A stretch of 64,000 nt of DNA from Cryptomeria japonica (taxonomy: Eukaryota; Streptophyta; Pinopsida; Cupressales; Cupressaceae): assembly GCF_030272615.1 (NCBI RefSeq), contig NC_081407.1, positions 437,378,230 through 437,442,229 on the forward strand. The letters run 5' to 3'. Under the pieces are notes generated by a model, which worked only from the letters and a program-made list of their open reading frames with translations, was not told where the DNA came from and searched no databases. Positions 21,558-33,124 of this stretch are shown here, one piece after another. The number at the start of each line of letters is the position of its first letter. The stretch's first letter is position 1. A program made the translations under genes and the position numbers.

Positions 21558-22835
21558 ATGGCTTCCCCCTTTCATTTTTGGGCAATTTTTGGGTTCTATG
21601 AGTCCACATCGACAATCCAATCATTATATGAAAACCCCTTTCATGAGCCTACCAATAATTCCTCTCCCAAAATTTCTCTCCCTAAAGAGGACATATTGAT
21701 GCAAGAAGATATGTTTAACACTTCTCTCAATGATCTCCCTATTTGGGATGAACCATTGGAGGATGGCATGGATTATTCTCTTAATATGTTCCTCCCTCAT
21801 AAGAATACCTTGGAGAAAGAGGATAATATTTTGGTAAAAGAAGTTGAAATGACTGATAATTCTTTTGATAACACATCACCTTATATTCATTTCAATAGCC
21901 TTCCTCCTAGAGATGAAGCATTAATTACATATGATAGTCTCCTTCCTAATGATTGTCTTAATCACAAAGATACATTAGAGAAAGAAGATGATGCTATTTC
22001 CCATAATTGTAATGCTCTCTCTCCCAAAAATAAAGAGCCTAACAAATATCAAATCAATAAAATTCATATTGCTGAGAAATAAAAAATTCTTCCTAATTAT
22101 CATGCAGTGCCTTACAAATATAACAATGAGGTGTTTTCTTTAGATGAGACCATACGAATTGAAGTGCAGTATGCTTTCTTAGTTCCTACAATCCTCTCTC
22201 TAATTATAGAAAATACACCATCTCCTATTAAAGAAGTTCCTAAAGAAGAACTCTTAGAGGATGATTGGGGGTCCTTAGATTTCACACCTTCTTTTTCTAG
22301 AAAATCTTAGATGCTGGAATTTGATACTCAAAATGTTTCTCCTAAATCATGTCTAGAAATTGATTGGACCTTTTTAAACTTCAATCCAATTCCACCTAAG
22401 AGAAAACCCCCTATTGATCCTACACATGGATGCAATGGACAAGTTTTAGGATGTGTGCAACAAAGTCGTGAAAGTCATGATAAATCAAACTTTTCTAGTG
22501 AAAAGCTAGGTTTCCAACCTCTTCCTTTGTCAACAGCTCCTCCTCCATTGTCTAGTGAATCCACACCTTCTCATTCCAGTTTTGTGTTATAAAAAGAAAT
22601 TGTATTGTCCAATCTTCTCCATGCCAATTTCATCTCTCTTGTTTGGCCTAAAAGAAGAAGGAAATGTATAAAAAATTATGAAAATTCTTCTTTTTGCAAG
22701 TATCATCAAAGTCATGGCCATTATACTAATGAGTGTCAAGCTTTGAAAATAAAAATACAACATTATATTGATTCGGGCATGATAAAAATAACATATGACC
22801 ATGAATGGCATATTTATCCTGATCATTTCAAATAA
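21558..22835 (+). pseudogene. Gypsy-type gag relic with zinc knuckle
   Basis: Four consecutive open segments in one transcriptional sense, separated by stops at 22,080, 22,308 and 22,590. The first ~250 residues are acidic and low-complexity. The last segment contains FCKYHQSHGHYTNEC followed by QALKIKIQHYIDSG, matching the C-x2-H-x4-H-x4-C-type knuckle and helix in gag of many plant gypsy elements (YCxxHxxxGHxTxEC...L...I..L...G). No protease or RT follows: the next 2 kb is non-coding. It may belong to a non-autonomous element or be the gag stub of one whose pol was deleted. Confidence 0.55.
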
Positions 22836-24018
22836 AATTCAAGTTCCTATTATGTTGCTCCTCACTATGTGATATTGTTAGCCTACCTATTGGGGGCTCA
22901 TTGTCATTCATGGTGGTACAATTTCAAGTGCAAACATATTTAGTGAGCAACATAATAGTCTATTTATTCTTGTCTCTATGCTTGAGGGGCAAGGATATTA
23001 TCTTTTCTCTTCCTAAGTTTCACTATTTTTACTATGGTTTGCATTATTCATAACTTCATGTCCTTTCTTGCATTGAGTTATCCTTCATGTGAGCACATGT
23101 TTGTTCCTTTAGGACCTATTACTTGCTTCAAGCAGTACGTCCTTCATGAATGATCTCTCCTTACTGAAGTTTTGTGATCCTTTTTCTATCTCACTCTTTC
23201 TCTTTGAATATTACCTCTTCTTTTGCATTACATTTTTCATAACATGATGTCCTTTCATACATTGAGTTATCCTTCATGCATGTACATGTGTGTCCTTTCT
23301 TAGGACCTATTATTTGTTTGAAATGGTATGTCTCTTATGAATAATATATTTATAAGTTATGTAATTATTCTCGTTGTCCTTACACTTGAGGGCAATGGTC
23401 TCTCTTTCTCTCTCCTTTCTAAGGATCCACCTTTCCTTTGTTGAGTAGGATTTGTTTCATGATTTGGTGTTATTCCTTGTGTAAAGTTGTTGTTCGCTCA
23501 AGGATTATCTCTTATAAAAGAGGTGTAAGCACTTGGCTACAACCTCTTCTTCACTTGGCAATGTACATCTACCATGAACTTACACCTTTACATTGGTTCA
23601 AAGGTGTGTCATCCTTCATCGAGAATCTCTTTCACCTAGCAATAGGAGGACGGTATGCATTATTGTTCTCCTTCCCTTCTTTTGGTAGAAGATGTTCTGT
23701 TTATTCAAGATATCTCCTCTTGGAGGTAGATTTCCTTTGAGCAAATATCTCTTCTCCTCCAAGGATCCCCTTTACACTTTTTTCAAGATATTTATTTTTC
23801 AACTATCTTATCCTTGCTTGAAGAGTATTCCCTCTCTATCTTGGATTTGTGGCATTCTTGCCTAAAGGATATCTCCTTGGTGTTGAAGGTTAGGTATCAT
23901 TGTCTCTTGCTTCCTTAAGACATCAACATAGGTCTATGTTGATATCTTAAGGGGGGGCACCCATATCTCTCCCTTTGTATCATATTATACTATACCTCTT
24001 TCATATCATTTTCACATA

Positions 24019-24380
24019 TCTTAAACAGGGTGTTCATTCTTTGAACCAGAGTAAAAACTCTTAGAGAGAGATGCTTCACACCCAAAAATAGATGCAACAT
24101 GTCTTAGATGGGGCTACACATCACTGAAACCAAAGATAAGACTCTTACACGAGATGGCCTCGAAACCAGGCATGTATCTGTCTTAAATGGGGTGTTCATT
24201 CTCAGAACCAGAGTAAAAACTCTTAGAGCAAGATGCTTCACACTTGAAACCAGACCCAACATTTGATTCGCCACTTGGCATTTGCATTTACATTACATGT
24301 CTTAAACACTTGTTGAAGAACACTCAAAAATAGAGCAACGACTCTTACACGGGGTGCTATACACTTGAAACCAAACATCA
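24019..24380. repeat. Tandem repeat, ~162 bp unit, 2+ copies
   Basis: TCTTAAA(C/T).GGGTGTTCATTCT begins at 24,019 and 24,181, followed in both by AACCAGAGTAAAAACTCTTAG. A third, more decayed unit starts at ~24,299. Short phrases (ACTCTTACACG, CTTGAAACCA) are also reused inside units. Confidence 0.8.
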
Positions 24381-24449
24381 GTTGCACACACGCATGAGGA
24401 TGAGTGGAACTAGCTAAAAATAGCTAGACTATTTTTACTCTCCTCCCCA

Positions 24450-24557
24450 CATGGATCACCTAGATAAAAACATCTAAGGGAGAGTTGTCCATGTCCTTTC
24501 TCACCATGGATCACCTAGAGAAAAACATCTAGGGGCGAGCAGTCCATGCCCTTTCTC
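24450..24557. repeat. Tandem duplication, 54 bp unit
   Basis: CATGGATCACCTAGA starts at 24,450 and 24,504 and each copy runs through CATCTA.GGG to CTTTCTCA. Two near-identical copies. Confidence 0.85.
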
Positions 24558-25098
24558 ATCATTTTTCTATTGATAGTTCATGGATGATACTTGCTTTTCT
24601 CTTTTCTGTGATCACTTGTGTGCATGAGATGGTATTTGTCAAGAATTATATTAGTTGTTGAGGTATTTTGATATCGAGGTCTCTTCGGCTAGTTGACTTG
24701 AGGTCTTGCTTTTTATTCTTAGCTTTTATTGTGTCTTTTTGTATGCACTTGCATATTTTTGAGTGAGTTAAGATCTTAAGATTGGGGGCTTGGTTCCTTG
24801 AGATTAATGATATCTTATACTCCTTGTGATCTTGCTATGCATTCCTCATCTTCTTCATCTTTCTTTCTTATACTTTATCGCGATTATTTTCCTAAGCTCA
24901 TACTCCCGCTAAAGTGGAGGCTAAATGTAGCGATTACATTGCACCCTTTGTAATTTTGACCGCACTCAGGGCCATCACCTTAGTGTTCTCATCCCCATGC
25001 TTGATCGAGACTTGTTTATTCCTCCCCCATGCAACCAAGCTTTATTTTTACATCTTGCACCTTGCATAGGCCCTTAACCCTGGCCATATTTGGGGTAG

Positions 25099-25222
25099 GA
25101 CCAGGGCGCCATGCCTTGGTCCTCATCAAGACCAGGATGCCATGCTTTGGTCCTCATCAAGACCAGGACGCTACGCCTTGGTCCTCACCAGGACCAGGCT
25201 ACCATGCCCTGGTCCTCCCTAA
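25099..25222. repeat. Minisatellite, four 31 bp units with inverted arms
   Basis: GACCAGG begins at 25,099, 25,130, 25,161 and 25,192, an exact 31 bp period. Each unit begins GACCAGG and its later CTTGGTCCT can pair with it, so single strands could fold into a series of small hairpins. It lies within the U3 part of the proposed LTR. Confidence 0.9.
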
Positions 25223-25742
25223 TTGGGATCCATTTTGAGCCCTTAGCTCCACCCAAAATTTGAGTGGGAGTTACTCCTTCATGTTGGCCTATGTTGGAAA
25301 GCTAACATTGATGATGAGCAAGGATGTACAAAGGTCTTCCCCCCTCTCATTGGACATAAGAGGCATAAGTGGGAGCATTATTTTAAATTCCCTTTAAGCA
25401 TTTAATTAATATAAAGCCTTCTCTTTCCACACATCATAAAATTGGGCCCTTTACCCTAAGTGTGCCCCTTTTTATTCTTCCAATTAATTGATTCATCAAA
25501 ATCCCTAATTGTGTCCTATTTCGACCTTCAAGGCCCAATTTTGCATATCTAGACATCTCAAATTTCCATATACTCTTGGAATTTTCTCTAAAATCACAAT
25601 ATCTTGCTTCCCAAAAAAGTTGGCAAAAATTTGGTCAGACCATGTGGCTATCTGCATGATCTTGACTTTTTCTCCCTGAATTTCGTGAACATGCTTTGGC
25701 GGAATTTTAATATTCAAATCCAAGAGATTGGCAAAAAATATT

Positions 25743-25747
25743 ATTTC
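25743..25747. repeat. Target-site duplication ATTTC (left)
   Basis: The 5 bp ATTTC directly precedes TGTTG of the solo LTR and is repeated exactly after its terminal AACA at 26,829-26,833. Confidence 0.85.
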
Positions 25748-26828
25748 TGTTGCTATTATGGATATGTTGCATTGGTTTTGTCATTGATGTCAACACTTAT
25801 CAACACTTATCCTTCTGGAGATCTTTGATTATGTTCACCAGCAAGTTCAGTGACTTATGCACAGTCACCGATATTTGGTTTAATGATAGGTTATCTTGTT
25901 CACTGGCACTGAGGATGACTTGTTATCATCTGGAGATCACTTGGCTATGTCGAAGACATGGTTTGGACACTTGGTTTTGGTGATTTGGTTATTGGTCTAT
26001 TTGGGTTGACATATTTGTTGTTACAGGTAAATTGGTCTAGGTTATGGACCGGCATGCGTTATCTATTCTAGATCAGCACGGCACATTATGGAGATGGTTT
26101 AATTAATCAGTATTGATGTTGAGCCGACATGATGCATCGCATCTTGACTTACTTGTAATTGATTTTATTGTAATATTCTTAGTGAGCCGACCTACACATT
26201 TGGTCTTAGGTTTTGGTATATATGTAAGATCTCATTTGTGAGATAATGTAATAGGTTGAAGGAAGATAATGGCATATGGTTATGGTATTGTAACATGGTA
26301 TGTACGAATATTGAAGATCATATGAGCATACCATAGAGAAGGTTCAAGGAAGGTTTGAAGGAGACAATCAGAGCTTAACCGCTATTGAATCCAGCATTGG
26401 AGATGCTACTTTGAGCAATACATTATCATTGGATTTAATCATCCAATTGAAGTCAGTGTGACTCCCTTCTTGTGATTGAGCAGTGAACTCTAGGCAACTG
26501 GCCTTTCTGCATGTGCAGACCCCATTTGTACACACATACTATCTGCAGTAGTATCATATGATTGTGGGTAAGGTTTCCCACCGTGGTTTTTCCCCTTACA
26601 GGGTTTCTACGTACAAACTTTTGTGTTATGTGTTGTGGTTGTTGTTTCTCTTTCTGTTTCATGCATTAAGCTTCACCAGTATTAATATTAACTGTTAATC
26701 TGTTAACCGGCATTAAGTTTGGTTTACCAGTATTAAGTATCAAGTTTGACTAAGTTATATTTGGGTGGAAATTATTAGACAACTGATCCACCCCCCCCCC
26801 ACCTCTCAGTTGCCTCTGGGTTCTAACA
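25748..26828 (+). mobile_element. Copia-type solo LTR (1,081 bp)
   Basis: Starts TGTTGC and ends TCTAACA, with a perfect ATTTC duplication on both sides, which is diagnostic of an LTR-LTR recombination product. It is related to the copia LTRs at 43,156 and 52,981: it shares TTGTCATTGATGTCAACA near the start, GATTGTGGGTAAGGTTTCCCA and GGTTTTTCCCCTTA in the body, and a poly-C run followed by CTCTCAG near the end. Related but clearly diverged, so a different subfamily or older insertion. It sits inside a gypsy LTR. Confidence 0.85.
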
Positions 26829-26833
26829 ATTTC
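26829..26833. repeat. Target-site duplication ATTTC (right)
   Basis: Exact repeat of 25,743-25,747, abutting the solo LTR's terminal CA. Confidence 0.85.
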
Positions 26834-27776
26834 TAGGTCGACCTATGACTCAAAACAAAGTTAGGGTCTCCTACATATAGCCTTTCTTTTCCTCATTTAA
26901 GGGGAAGGAAGCGATTTGGAAGGAACCTCTTATGAAGTGAAAGGGCAGGTATTCCCCTAATTAATTAAGTAATTATTTAATTAAGTTAATTATTCTTCTA
27001 AACTGACTCAATCATCACATACAACATTTCTAATTATCAAATTTTTATTCTTTAAGTAATTAATCGGTTAACCCTATCTCAAATATTAATTAAATATTAT
27101 TTATTTAATTAATTATGATTATTTCCTTAATTAAATAATCTTTATTATTTAATTAATTCCATTTCTAATGTTTAAATAATTCCATTTAAATTATTTAAAT
27201 TAATTAACTTATTCCTCTAATTCCCCAAATTTGAATTTTAAATAATTTCATCTAATTTCCTTTCTCTCAAATTCACAATTCCCCAAATGTGGATTTCAAT
27301 TAATTTCATCTAATTCCAAATCATCAAATTAACATTTCACCAAATCAGAATTTCAATAAATTTCAGTTAATCTCACGTGCATCTCAGCATTCGAATACCC
27401 AAATCCAAATGCAAATTGAAAATGAAAATCAAATTCAACTTCAAAATCCTACAACACATGCTGAAAATCATAAATGATTGATCAAATCAGTTAACTAATT
27501 AATCAACTCAATTAACTCCTCAATCACCCTTTTTCACTCTCAATCACCTTTTATGACTGATCAATCAATCTACTTATCTCTCCAATCCATTTAGTCATCT
27601 AATAAATCTATTCAGTCCACTATCCAATCTATCTAGTTAACTACTCAATCAAATGAGTTAACAAGTCAATCAATTTGACTTAACAAATCAATCAACTCTA
27701 TTAACTGGTCAATCTAAATCAGTTCACTTCCAATCAGGACTTGAGTTCAAAATCCCTCCCCATATCTCATGAAAAT

Positions 27777-27786
27777 CTATATAAAC
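27777..27786 (+). promoter_or_regulatory. TATA box candidate of the gypsy LTR
   Basis: TATATAAAC-like sequence ~290 bp before the LTR end, a normal distance for the U3/R boundary. Transcription would begin roughly 30 bp downstream. Not proven. Confidence 0.4.
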
Positions 27787-28067
27787 AAAATCAATTTCTC
27801 ATTTCAAGCTAGATCACACTCTTCAAAACAATTCCCATCTTATCCAGGAAAATCCTAGTGCAATACCTGAGAGCCATACACACAATTTAGAGAAGAACAA
27901 TGGAAGTGCAAAACTGGAATAGGGAGTTTGAATTTGTTTAAATCTTTCGATTCTAGCATTTATTCTATTGACTTATGTTTTAAATCGGCTTGATTAGTTA
28001 AGGATTTGTGATCGTCCTTATTTCCTAATTAGCTTATTAAATTTAATGATTTCAAGCATGAAACATT

Positions 28068-28083
28068 TGGTGAACCCGACGTG
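28068..28083 (+). promoter_or_regulatory. Primer-binding-site-like TGGTGAACCCGACG
   Basis: Lies two bases after the LTR's terminal CA and begins TGG. The same 13 bases occur at 14,072, each time just after an LTR-like ...ACA end, which supports its role in priming minus-strand synthesis. Confidence 0.6.
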
Positions 28084-28425
28084 ATGTTATGACTGATTTA
28101 TCTTTTCTGATTTTTGTGATTTGCAAGGTCGTACTGGACAGAAAAATGGAATGTGCACTTGCATTCACATAAATTTGTAATTGCACATATTAATGCGCAA
28201 TTGATATCATTCTGATTGGCATTTACTATTAGATTGATTCACAGTTGCTTTAATTAATGTGCAATTGCATAGTTAGCCCAGAATTTTAATTTTTATTGTC
28301 ATTTGGATTTAATTATATTTGTGAGATTAACCCATCAAACTTTTTCAATTCTGGAAAATCTTATTTTTATGCATGAAATGTCTCTAACCCCATGGCATGA
28401 AGAGTAACATTCAAATTTCAGGTTC

Positions 28426-28635
28426 CAGAAAGAGGAAAGAACACAGTCTATACAAAGAAGAGCACATCAACAGTGGATAGAAACAAAAAATATATATCAA
28501 GATCTTGAAGAAACAGTTGCCTTGTCCCGATATTATCACATTGTGCATGAGTACCTAGACAAATTCAACATGTTTGACAACATCGAGTTTGTGGGAAACT
28601 TGATAATGGATTTGGTCAATGTTAGAATTGACTGA
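28426..28635 (+). pseudogene. Short gag-like coding fragment
   Basis: An open stretch of ~70 codons without an ATG, charged and helical, including QRRAHQQWIETKNIYQDLEE and YYHIVHEYLDKFNMFDNI, located ~360 bp after the primer-binding site where gag begins. It ends in TGA. The composition fits a gag N-terminus but no motif proves it. Confidence 0.35.
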
Positions 28636-30420
28636 CTTCTTTCTTCTGTCTTTTTCCTCTATTTTAAATCATTTGCAAAACTATCAAGTTTACGTAATGC
28701 GCAATTGCTCAGTCAGTAATTCGCAATTTCTTAGTTAGAAATTTGTATTTGATTAGACATTAATTTCTATTTTCTAGTAGATTAGTTCGCAATTGCTTAG
28801 TAGTTAATTCGCAATTGCTAGGAAGGGTAAAAATGTTTCTGTCATTTTTTCTTTGTGTTTTATATCAATAATTAGTTTTGTTTCTGCAGACAGATAAGTC
28901 AAATTTGTAACCGAAAGGAAGAATTAGGCTAGGAAGCCCACCATGTGTTAACAATCTTTTGATTTTCTTGTAGGGGTAGCTTAGATAGACTTTCATTTGG
29001 TGCTATTTAAAAAGAACAAACAAACAATCTGATTTTTATTTCCTCATCATTGCAATATCGGATAAAATGAATATCATGTCTTCTTGGAGCAGCATCTCCA
29101 TCTAGCCTAGACAATTTTGCAATGAACGTTTAAAAAGAATCCTTGTCTTTTGTGTTTGTGAGGTGATAGGCATATGCTCTCCCTTTAACTGGGTGACCAA
29201 AAATCTAGACCCACCTCTTTCATGCTTTCAGTCAATTTCATGCAAATAGGATAAAACATTTAGAAGGTCTGCCCTCCCGAGAAACCCATAAGGACAGTGA
29301 GAGGGGAACGACCTAAGTGGGGAACAACTTTATAACCAAGTTTACCGACCCACTATAATCAAATGTGGACGCTGATGAAAATATTGTCCAATGGCAGTGT
29401 GCATTGATAGCCTTCCCCTAGTATCCTTGTGATGCAAAAAGCCTTTGTTCTAAAGTTTGGGAAGCCTTCTGAGGCAGTTTATCTTTCGTCGTGCCAAACA
29501 GAACCTTTACTAAGAGCCTTAGAAATAGAAGCTTTCGACCAAGTTAGTAACCAGACACTTATATTATCATAGCACAAGGGTGGGGAGAATCTGCCCCCAA
29601 GATGCTCACCATATATCTCCCAGAATAACGAGTCAAATGAGGAGTGATCCACTTTGGTTTAATTTCCAGACAAAGGCAAAAAAATGGGTGTACCTTAGGG
29701 TGTGACAGGGTTATTTGAGCTGATGGAGTATCAAAATGTGGGTTGTGGTAATATTTGTGACCTTTTGACCTTAGGATAGTCTTCTTGATGTGTTATCGAA
29801 TGACCAAATTTTATCGAAAACAAAATCAAGTTTTGAAAAAGATCTCAACATCCAAAAGGGTTTGAAAAAATCCTTTAAACAGTGCTCTCTTTTGGTTATG
29901 TTAAGTTGTTTTCCATTTCTTTGTTGTTGTGTCTTTGCTACATGATCAAACATTACAAAGTGGAATATCAATCAAGTTTTTTCCAAAAACATCAACAAGA
30001 ATCTCAAAACTCAAAGAAAACTTCAAGTATCAACATTAACATCAAAATCAAAATCAAACATTGCAACATTCAAGAAATAAAGAAAATTGAACTTTTAGTG
30101 ATCTTAGGTCCTAAGCATTTAGTCCATACATGGTCTCTTTAGTGTCCTCATAAACTCCTTGTATAAGTCCTCACTTTAGGTAGAAATAGCTTCCATCTTT
30201 GTCAAAAATTGCATATGTTTAATATTGCATTATCATCATCTAAGTTCATCTTAGGATCCACCTTGGTCTTGCATATCACAATAGAGTGTATTAGATTCCA
30301 CATTTACCATCTTACTTTCAAACTCAACACTTGCATAAGTCTGCATTTTAGTTCATCACTCAATAGAAGTCTTAAGAACAATCCTTTTCATGGGTCTAAA
30401 AGGAGACGGTGATTTATCCA
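28636..30420. other. Unassigned internal or untranslated region
   Basis: Contains repeated AATTCGCAATTGCT-type phrases around 28,700-28,820 and a stretch (29,050-29,720) with text typical of retroelement untranslated leaders. No coding domain is recognised; short open frames at 29,771-30,142 on both strands are not conserved-looking. Confidence 0.35.
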
Positions 30421-31952
30421 TTCAAACAACCCAATCTTAGACCAGACAATGATCAATTAGAGATAATTGATGGTTAGGATAATCTTGCTTGGGAAGTAAA
30501 AATTGATTTTCCCCAATATGAAGAAGTTGAAGTTGTCATGGATAATGAAATTCAAAAATCTATCTGCCTTGATACAAAACTAGCAAAAGAAATCAAGGAA
30601 CAAAGAGAACAAGAAGAATTTCGACAATTTACCTAAAAACATATGGCAGATATTCCTCGTCAGAAACCCTAGTAGAGTGTCGTCATTCATAAATTGCATA
30701 TTGTAATGGGGTAAAAATTGAATGATGGAGAGATCAAGAGGATATATTTTCTTCCCTCCAAGGAGAGATGAAAGTTTCACTATGGATTTCCCTTCAAACA
30801 CTTTATCCATATTACATTTAAAAGAGGGGGGAATTCACTAGATCCAACCTCTTAGAAAAGAGATTGAATAATAAATGAATTGCTAATGGTGTGAAGATGA
30901 CAAGCTAACCCCTCTTTTAGAATGAGTAATGGTTGAATTATGTGTTGTGAGACTAAGTGTAAAAGTACCAAAGAACTGATTATAACTTGAAATAGAAGCA
31001 TGAGATGAAGTTGTGCACTTGGATCTGGCTATAATATGTCGAGACGTAGCTGCCTTGCGAATTTAAGGAAAATTTGTTGGGACCGTGCTGAAAGTGCACA
31101 CGGTCCTCCGAAAAGTCTACGAAATGAAAAGGGTTTTTTTGTCTCTGTAAATGGAGTCCAAATATACAAATACAGTTGGGCCCCTGCAACCTACACACAA
31201 AAAAGAGAGGAAAAGGGGTTGGGATTGGGGGTTTGCCTTCAGGTCAAACCCTAGTTTTTGAATTAACCAAATGATTAAAGAAAGTACTTGCAAGTAAATG
31301 TAAATGAAAGACTAAAATATAAATCACCTCAAGGGAGGTTATAGATAGAATTGAATGTTGAAAGGGATCTCCTCTTGAATGGTTGAATCCTTGACTTGAA
31401 TGCAACACCTAGCCTTGAAGGGAGACTTGAGAATGCTCAATGCTTGAAAGGAATGCTTGAATGCATGATCTCATGTATTCCCACTTTTATGCAAATGGGA
31501 GGGAAAATGCAACTTATATATTCATCAATTAGGGTTATTGGACTAATTTTTCATCATAGGCCGACATAGGGAAAGTTTTCCCGCTGAAAATGCAAAGACC
31601 AATGCAAAAATTGGACATAGGGAGCCCCAAAATAGGGCAGGGACAGGGGCACCATGACCCTACCCTGCCCTTATCTCAGGACAGAAAGGAGGTTCAAGTA
31701 GTGTCGGGGGAAGAAAAAGTGCAGTTTTTAGGATTGAGCAAGTCTCGGGTCTCCGATCAGGCTTGGGGATTCAATTCGCCAACATGAAGACCCTAATGTG
31801 GTCGAAAATTGCAAGGGTCACAATTCTATGACACTACACATACATACATAGTCAATCATCTGCATAAGTCTTGCATCCATCTTAATCTACCAATTACATT
31901 TTATAGAGAGTCATAGTGAGTCATAGAGAGTCAAGATCACTTTAGAGGTACA
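30421..31952. other. Unassigned, with a charged open segment and LTR-like text
   Basis: 30,425-30,690 (+) reads through as a charged protein-like segment (KIDFPQYEEVEVVMDNEIQK) with two or three stops; I do not recognise it. A purine tract AAAAGAGGGGGG at ~30,825 resembles a polypurine tract, and the following ~1 kb has LTR-like composition, including a small inverted repeat GACCGTG...CACGGTC at ~31,080-31,106. No boundary could be confirmed. Confidence 0.3.
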
Positions 31953-32624
31953 TTGATTCCATTAACAAGATCACGAAAGGCTAAGATGGATCCAAACAAT
32001 GACCCTTTGGTCAACCCCACTTGGAATATGAATTTATCTATGAATCAACAATCACAAGCTAGAAGACTCGCAATGTTACCAACAAACAACAACAAGATGC
32101 CTTCCATAGATGAAATCCAACATAATCTAACACAAGAGGAATTGGAGGTAGGCCAACAAGATCCAGCGCTTCTCATGGTTTTGAATGCACTCATCCATAA
32201 TGATAAAGATCGATATCTTGTACTTTTAGTTCAAAACAGGGCCAAGTTGCCTCCAGGTGTTGACGTGGCCGCAATCTTGCCACCAGGGGTAACATTGACC
32301 CAAAATGTGACTCAAGAACCTAATGTGGCCCAAACTCAAGCTGCAACAACTTCAGCTCAATCAATAGTGGCATATTCAAGCACTAGTATTACATCGCAAA
32401 CCACACCAAGTGTTACGATGGAAAGCATGATGAATACCTCAACCCAAGCTAAAACAACCATGGCTCAAAACACTATTTCTACAAGTACATCTCAACCTAC
32501 AGCATCAGTTGCCATTGGATCTACATACAACAGTCAGAATGTGAACCAAGGGTCAACAGGAATAAATAGCTCAAGTCAACCAAGTGTCAACACACAATTT
32601 GCATATTTCACACCATCTAGTTGA
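31953..32624 (+). pseudogene. Gypsy gag region fragment
   Basis: A 223-codon open stretch, starting near an ATG, rich in N, Q, S and T in its second half (long Thr/Ser/Gln tract) and amphipathic in its first half. It is followed within a few bases by the protease-like segment in the same sense, so it is taken as the C-terminal part of gag. The low-complexity Thr/Ser tract is unusual for gag. No zinc knuckle is visible. Confidence 0.45.
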
Positions 32625-33124
32625 TCAATGAATTAGGTTACTCCCATTTTCACATAGACAAAACTAAAAAAATCAACATCAAGGCCTATGATGATGAGGA
32701 ATGTCCTTTAGAAGGATTGGTCACATTACCAGTACAAATTGGACAAGTTACTACAAATATCATATTCCAAGTGTTGGACAAAGAATTAGGATACAACATG
32801 CTATTAGGACACCCATGGATACATGTCATGTAGGCGGTGCCTTCTACTTTTCATCAATACATCAAATTCCCAATCAATGGAGTAGAAATAATTGTGCATG
32901 GAGAGCCTAACCCCTTTCAATATTGCAATACCTTAAGAGAAAGCACAAACAATCAAGTTCCAATTAATCAAGCAACACCACTTACTACACAAATGGATTC
33001 ATTAACAATAACAGAAGCACAAAAAGATACACCTGCGACACCTTCTTTACAAATTAAAGATGTCGGGAGGGAGAATATTCCGTCTCGAGTACATCAAATA
33101 TCAAGAAATTGTCTCTCCTCCTAG
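32621..33124 (+). pseudogene. Gypsy aspartic protease C-terminal region and linker
   Basis: KKINIKAYDDEECPLEGL is followed by LPVQIGQVTTNIIFQVLD and YNMLLGHPWIHVM (to 32,833), the hallmark end of plant gypsy proteases (YNxLLGRPWIH). Next, VPSTFHQYIKFPINGVEI and PFQYCN (32,837-32,925) match the segment that follows it in many plant gypsy Pol proteins. The N-terminal DSG catalytic motif is missing or too decayed. A TAG stop after HVM replaces a probable Gln. The remaining pol linker continues with stops. Confidence 0.7.

Larger units (their letters stand above)
22836..24925. other. Non-coding region with pyrimidine-rich tracts and tandem repeats
   Basis: T/C-rich text with no coding frame beyond 100 codons. 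Purine tracts (e.g. TTGGGGGC at ~22,890 and AAGGGGGGGCA at ~23,950) resemble polypurine tracts. It probably represents the 3' untranslated part of the gag-bearing element ending at the LTR that starts at 24,926. Confidence 0.4.
24926..28065 (+). mobile_element. Long gypsy-type LTR, interrupted by a copia solo LTR
   Basis: Proposed LTR starting TGTAGCGATTACATTGC just after a purine-rich AAAGTGGAGGCTAAA tract and ending GAAACA immediately before a TT spacer and TGGTGAACCCGACG. With the inserted solo LTR (25,748-26,828 plus one 5 bp duplication) removed, it would be ~2.05 kb. It has a TATA box candidate at 27,777. Purine tract on the left and primer site on the right mean that it could be a 5' LTR, or an LTR shared by two elements after recombination. 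I see no partner copy in the window. The right end is more secure than the left. Confidence 0.45.
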
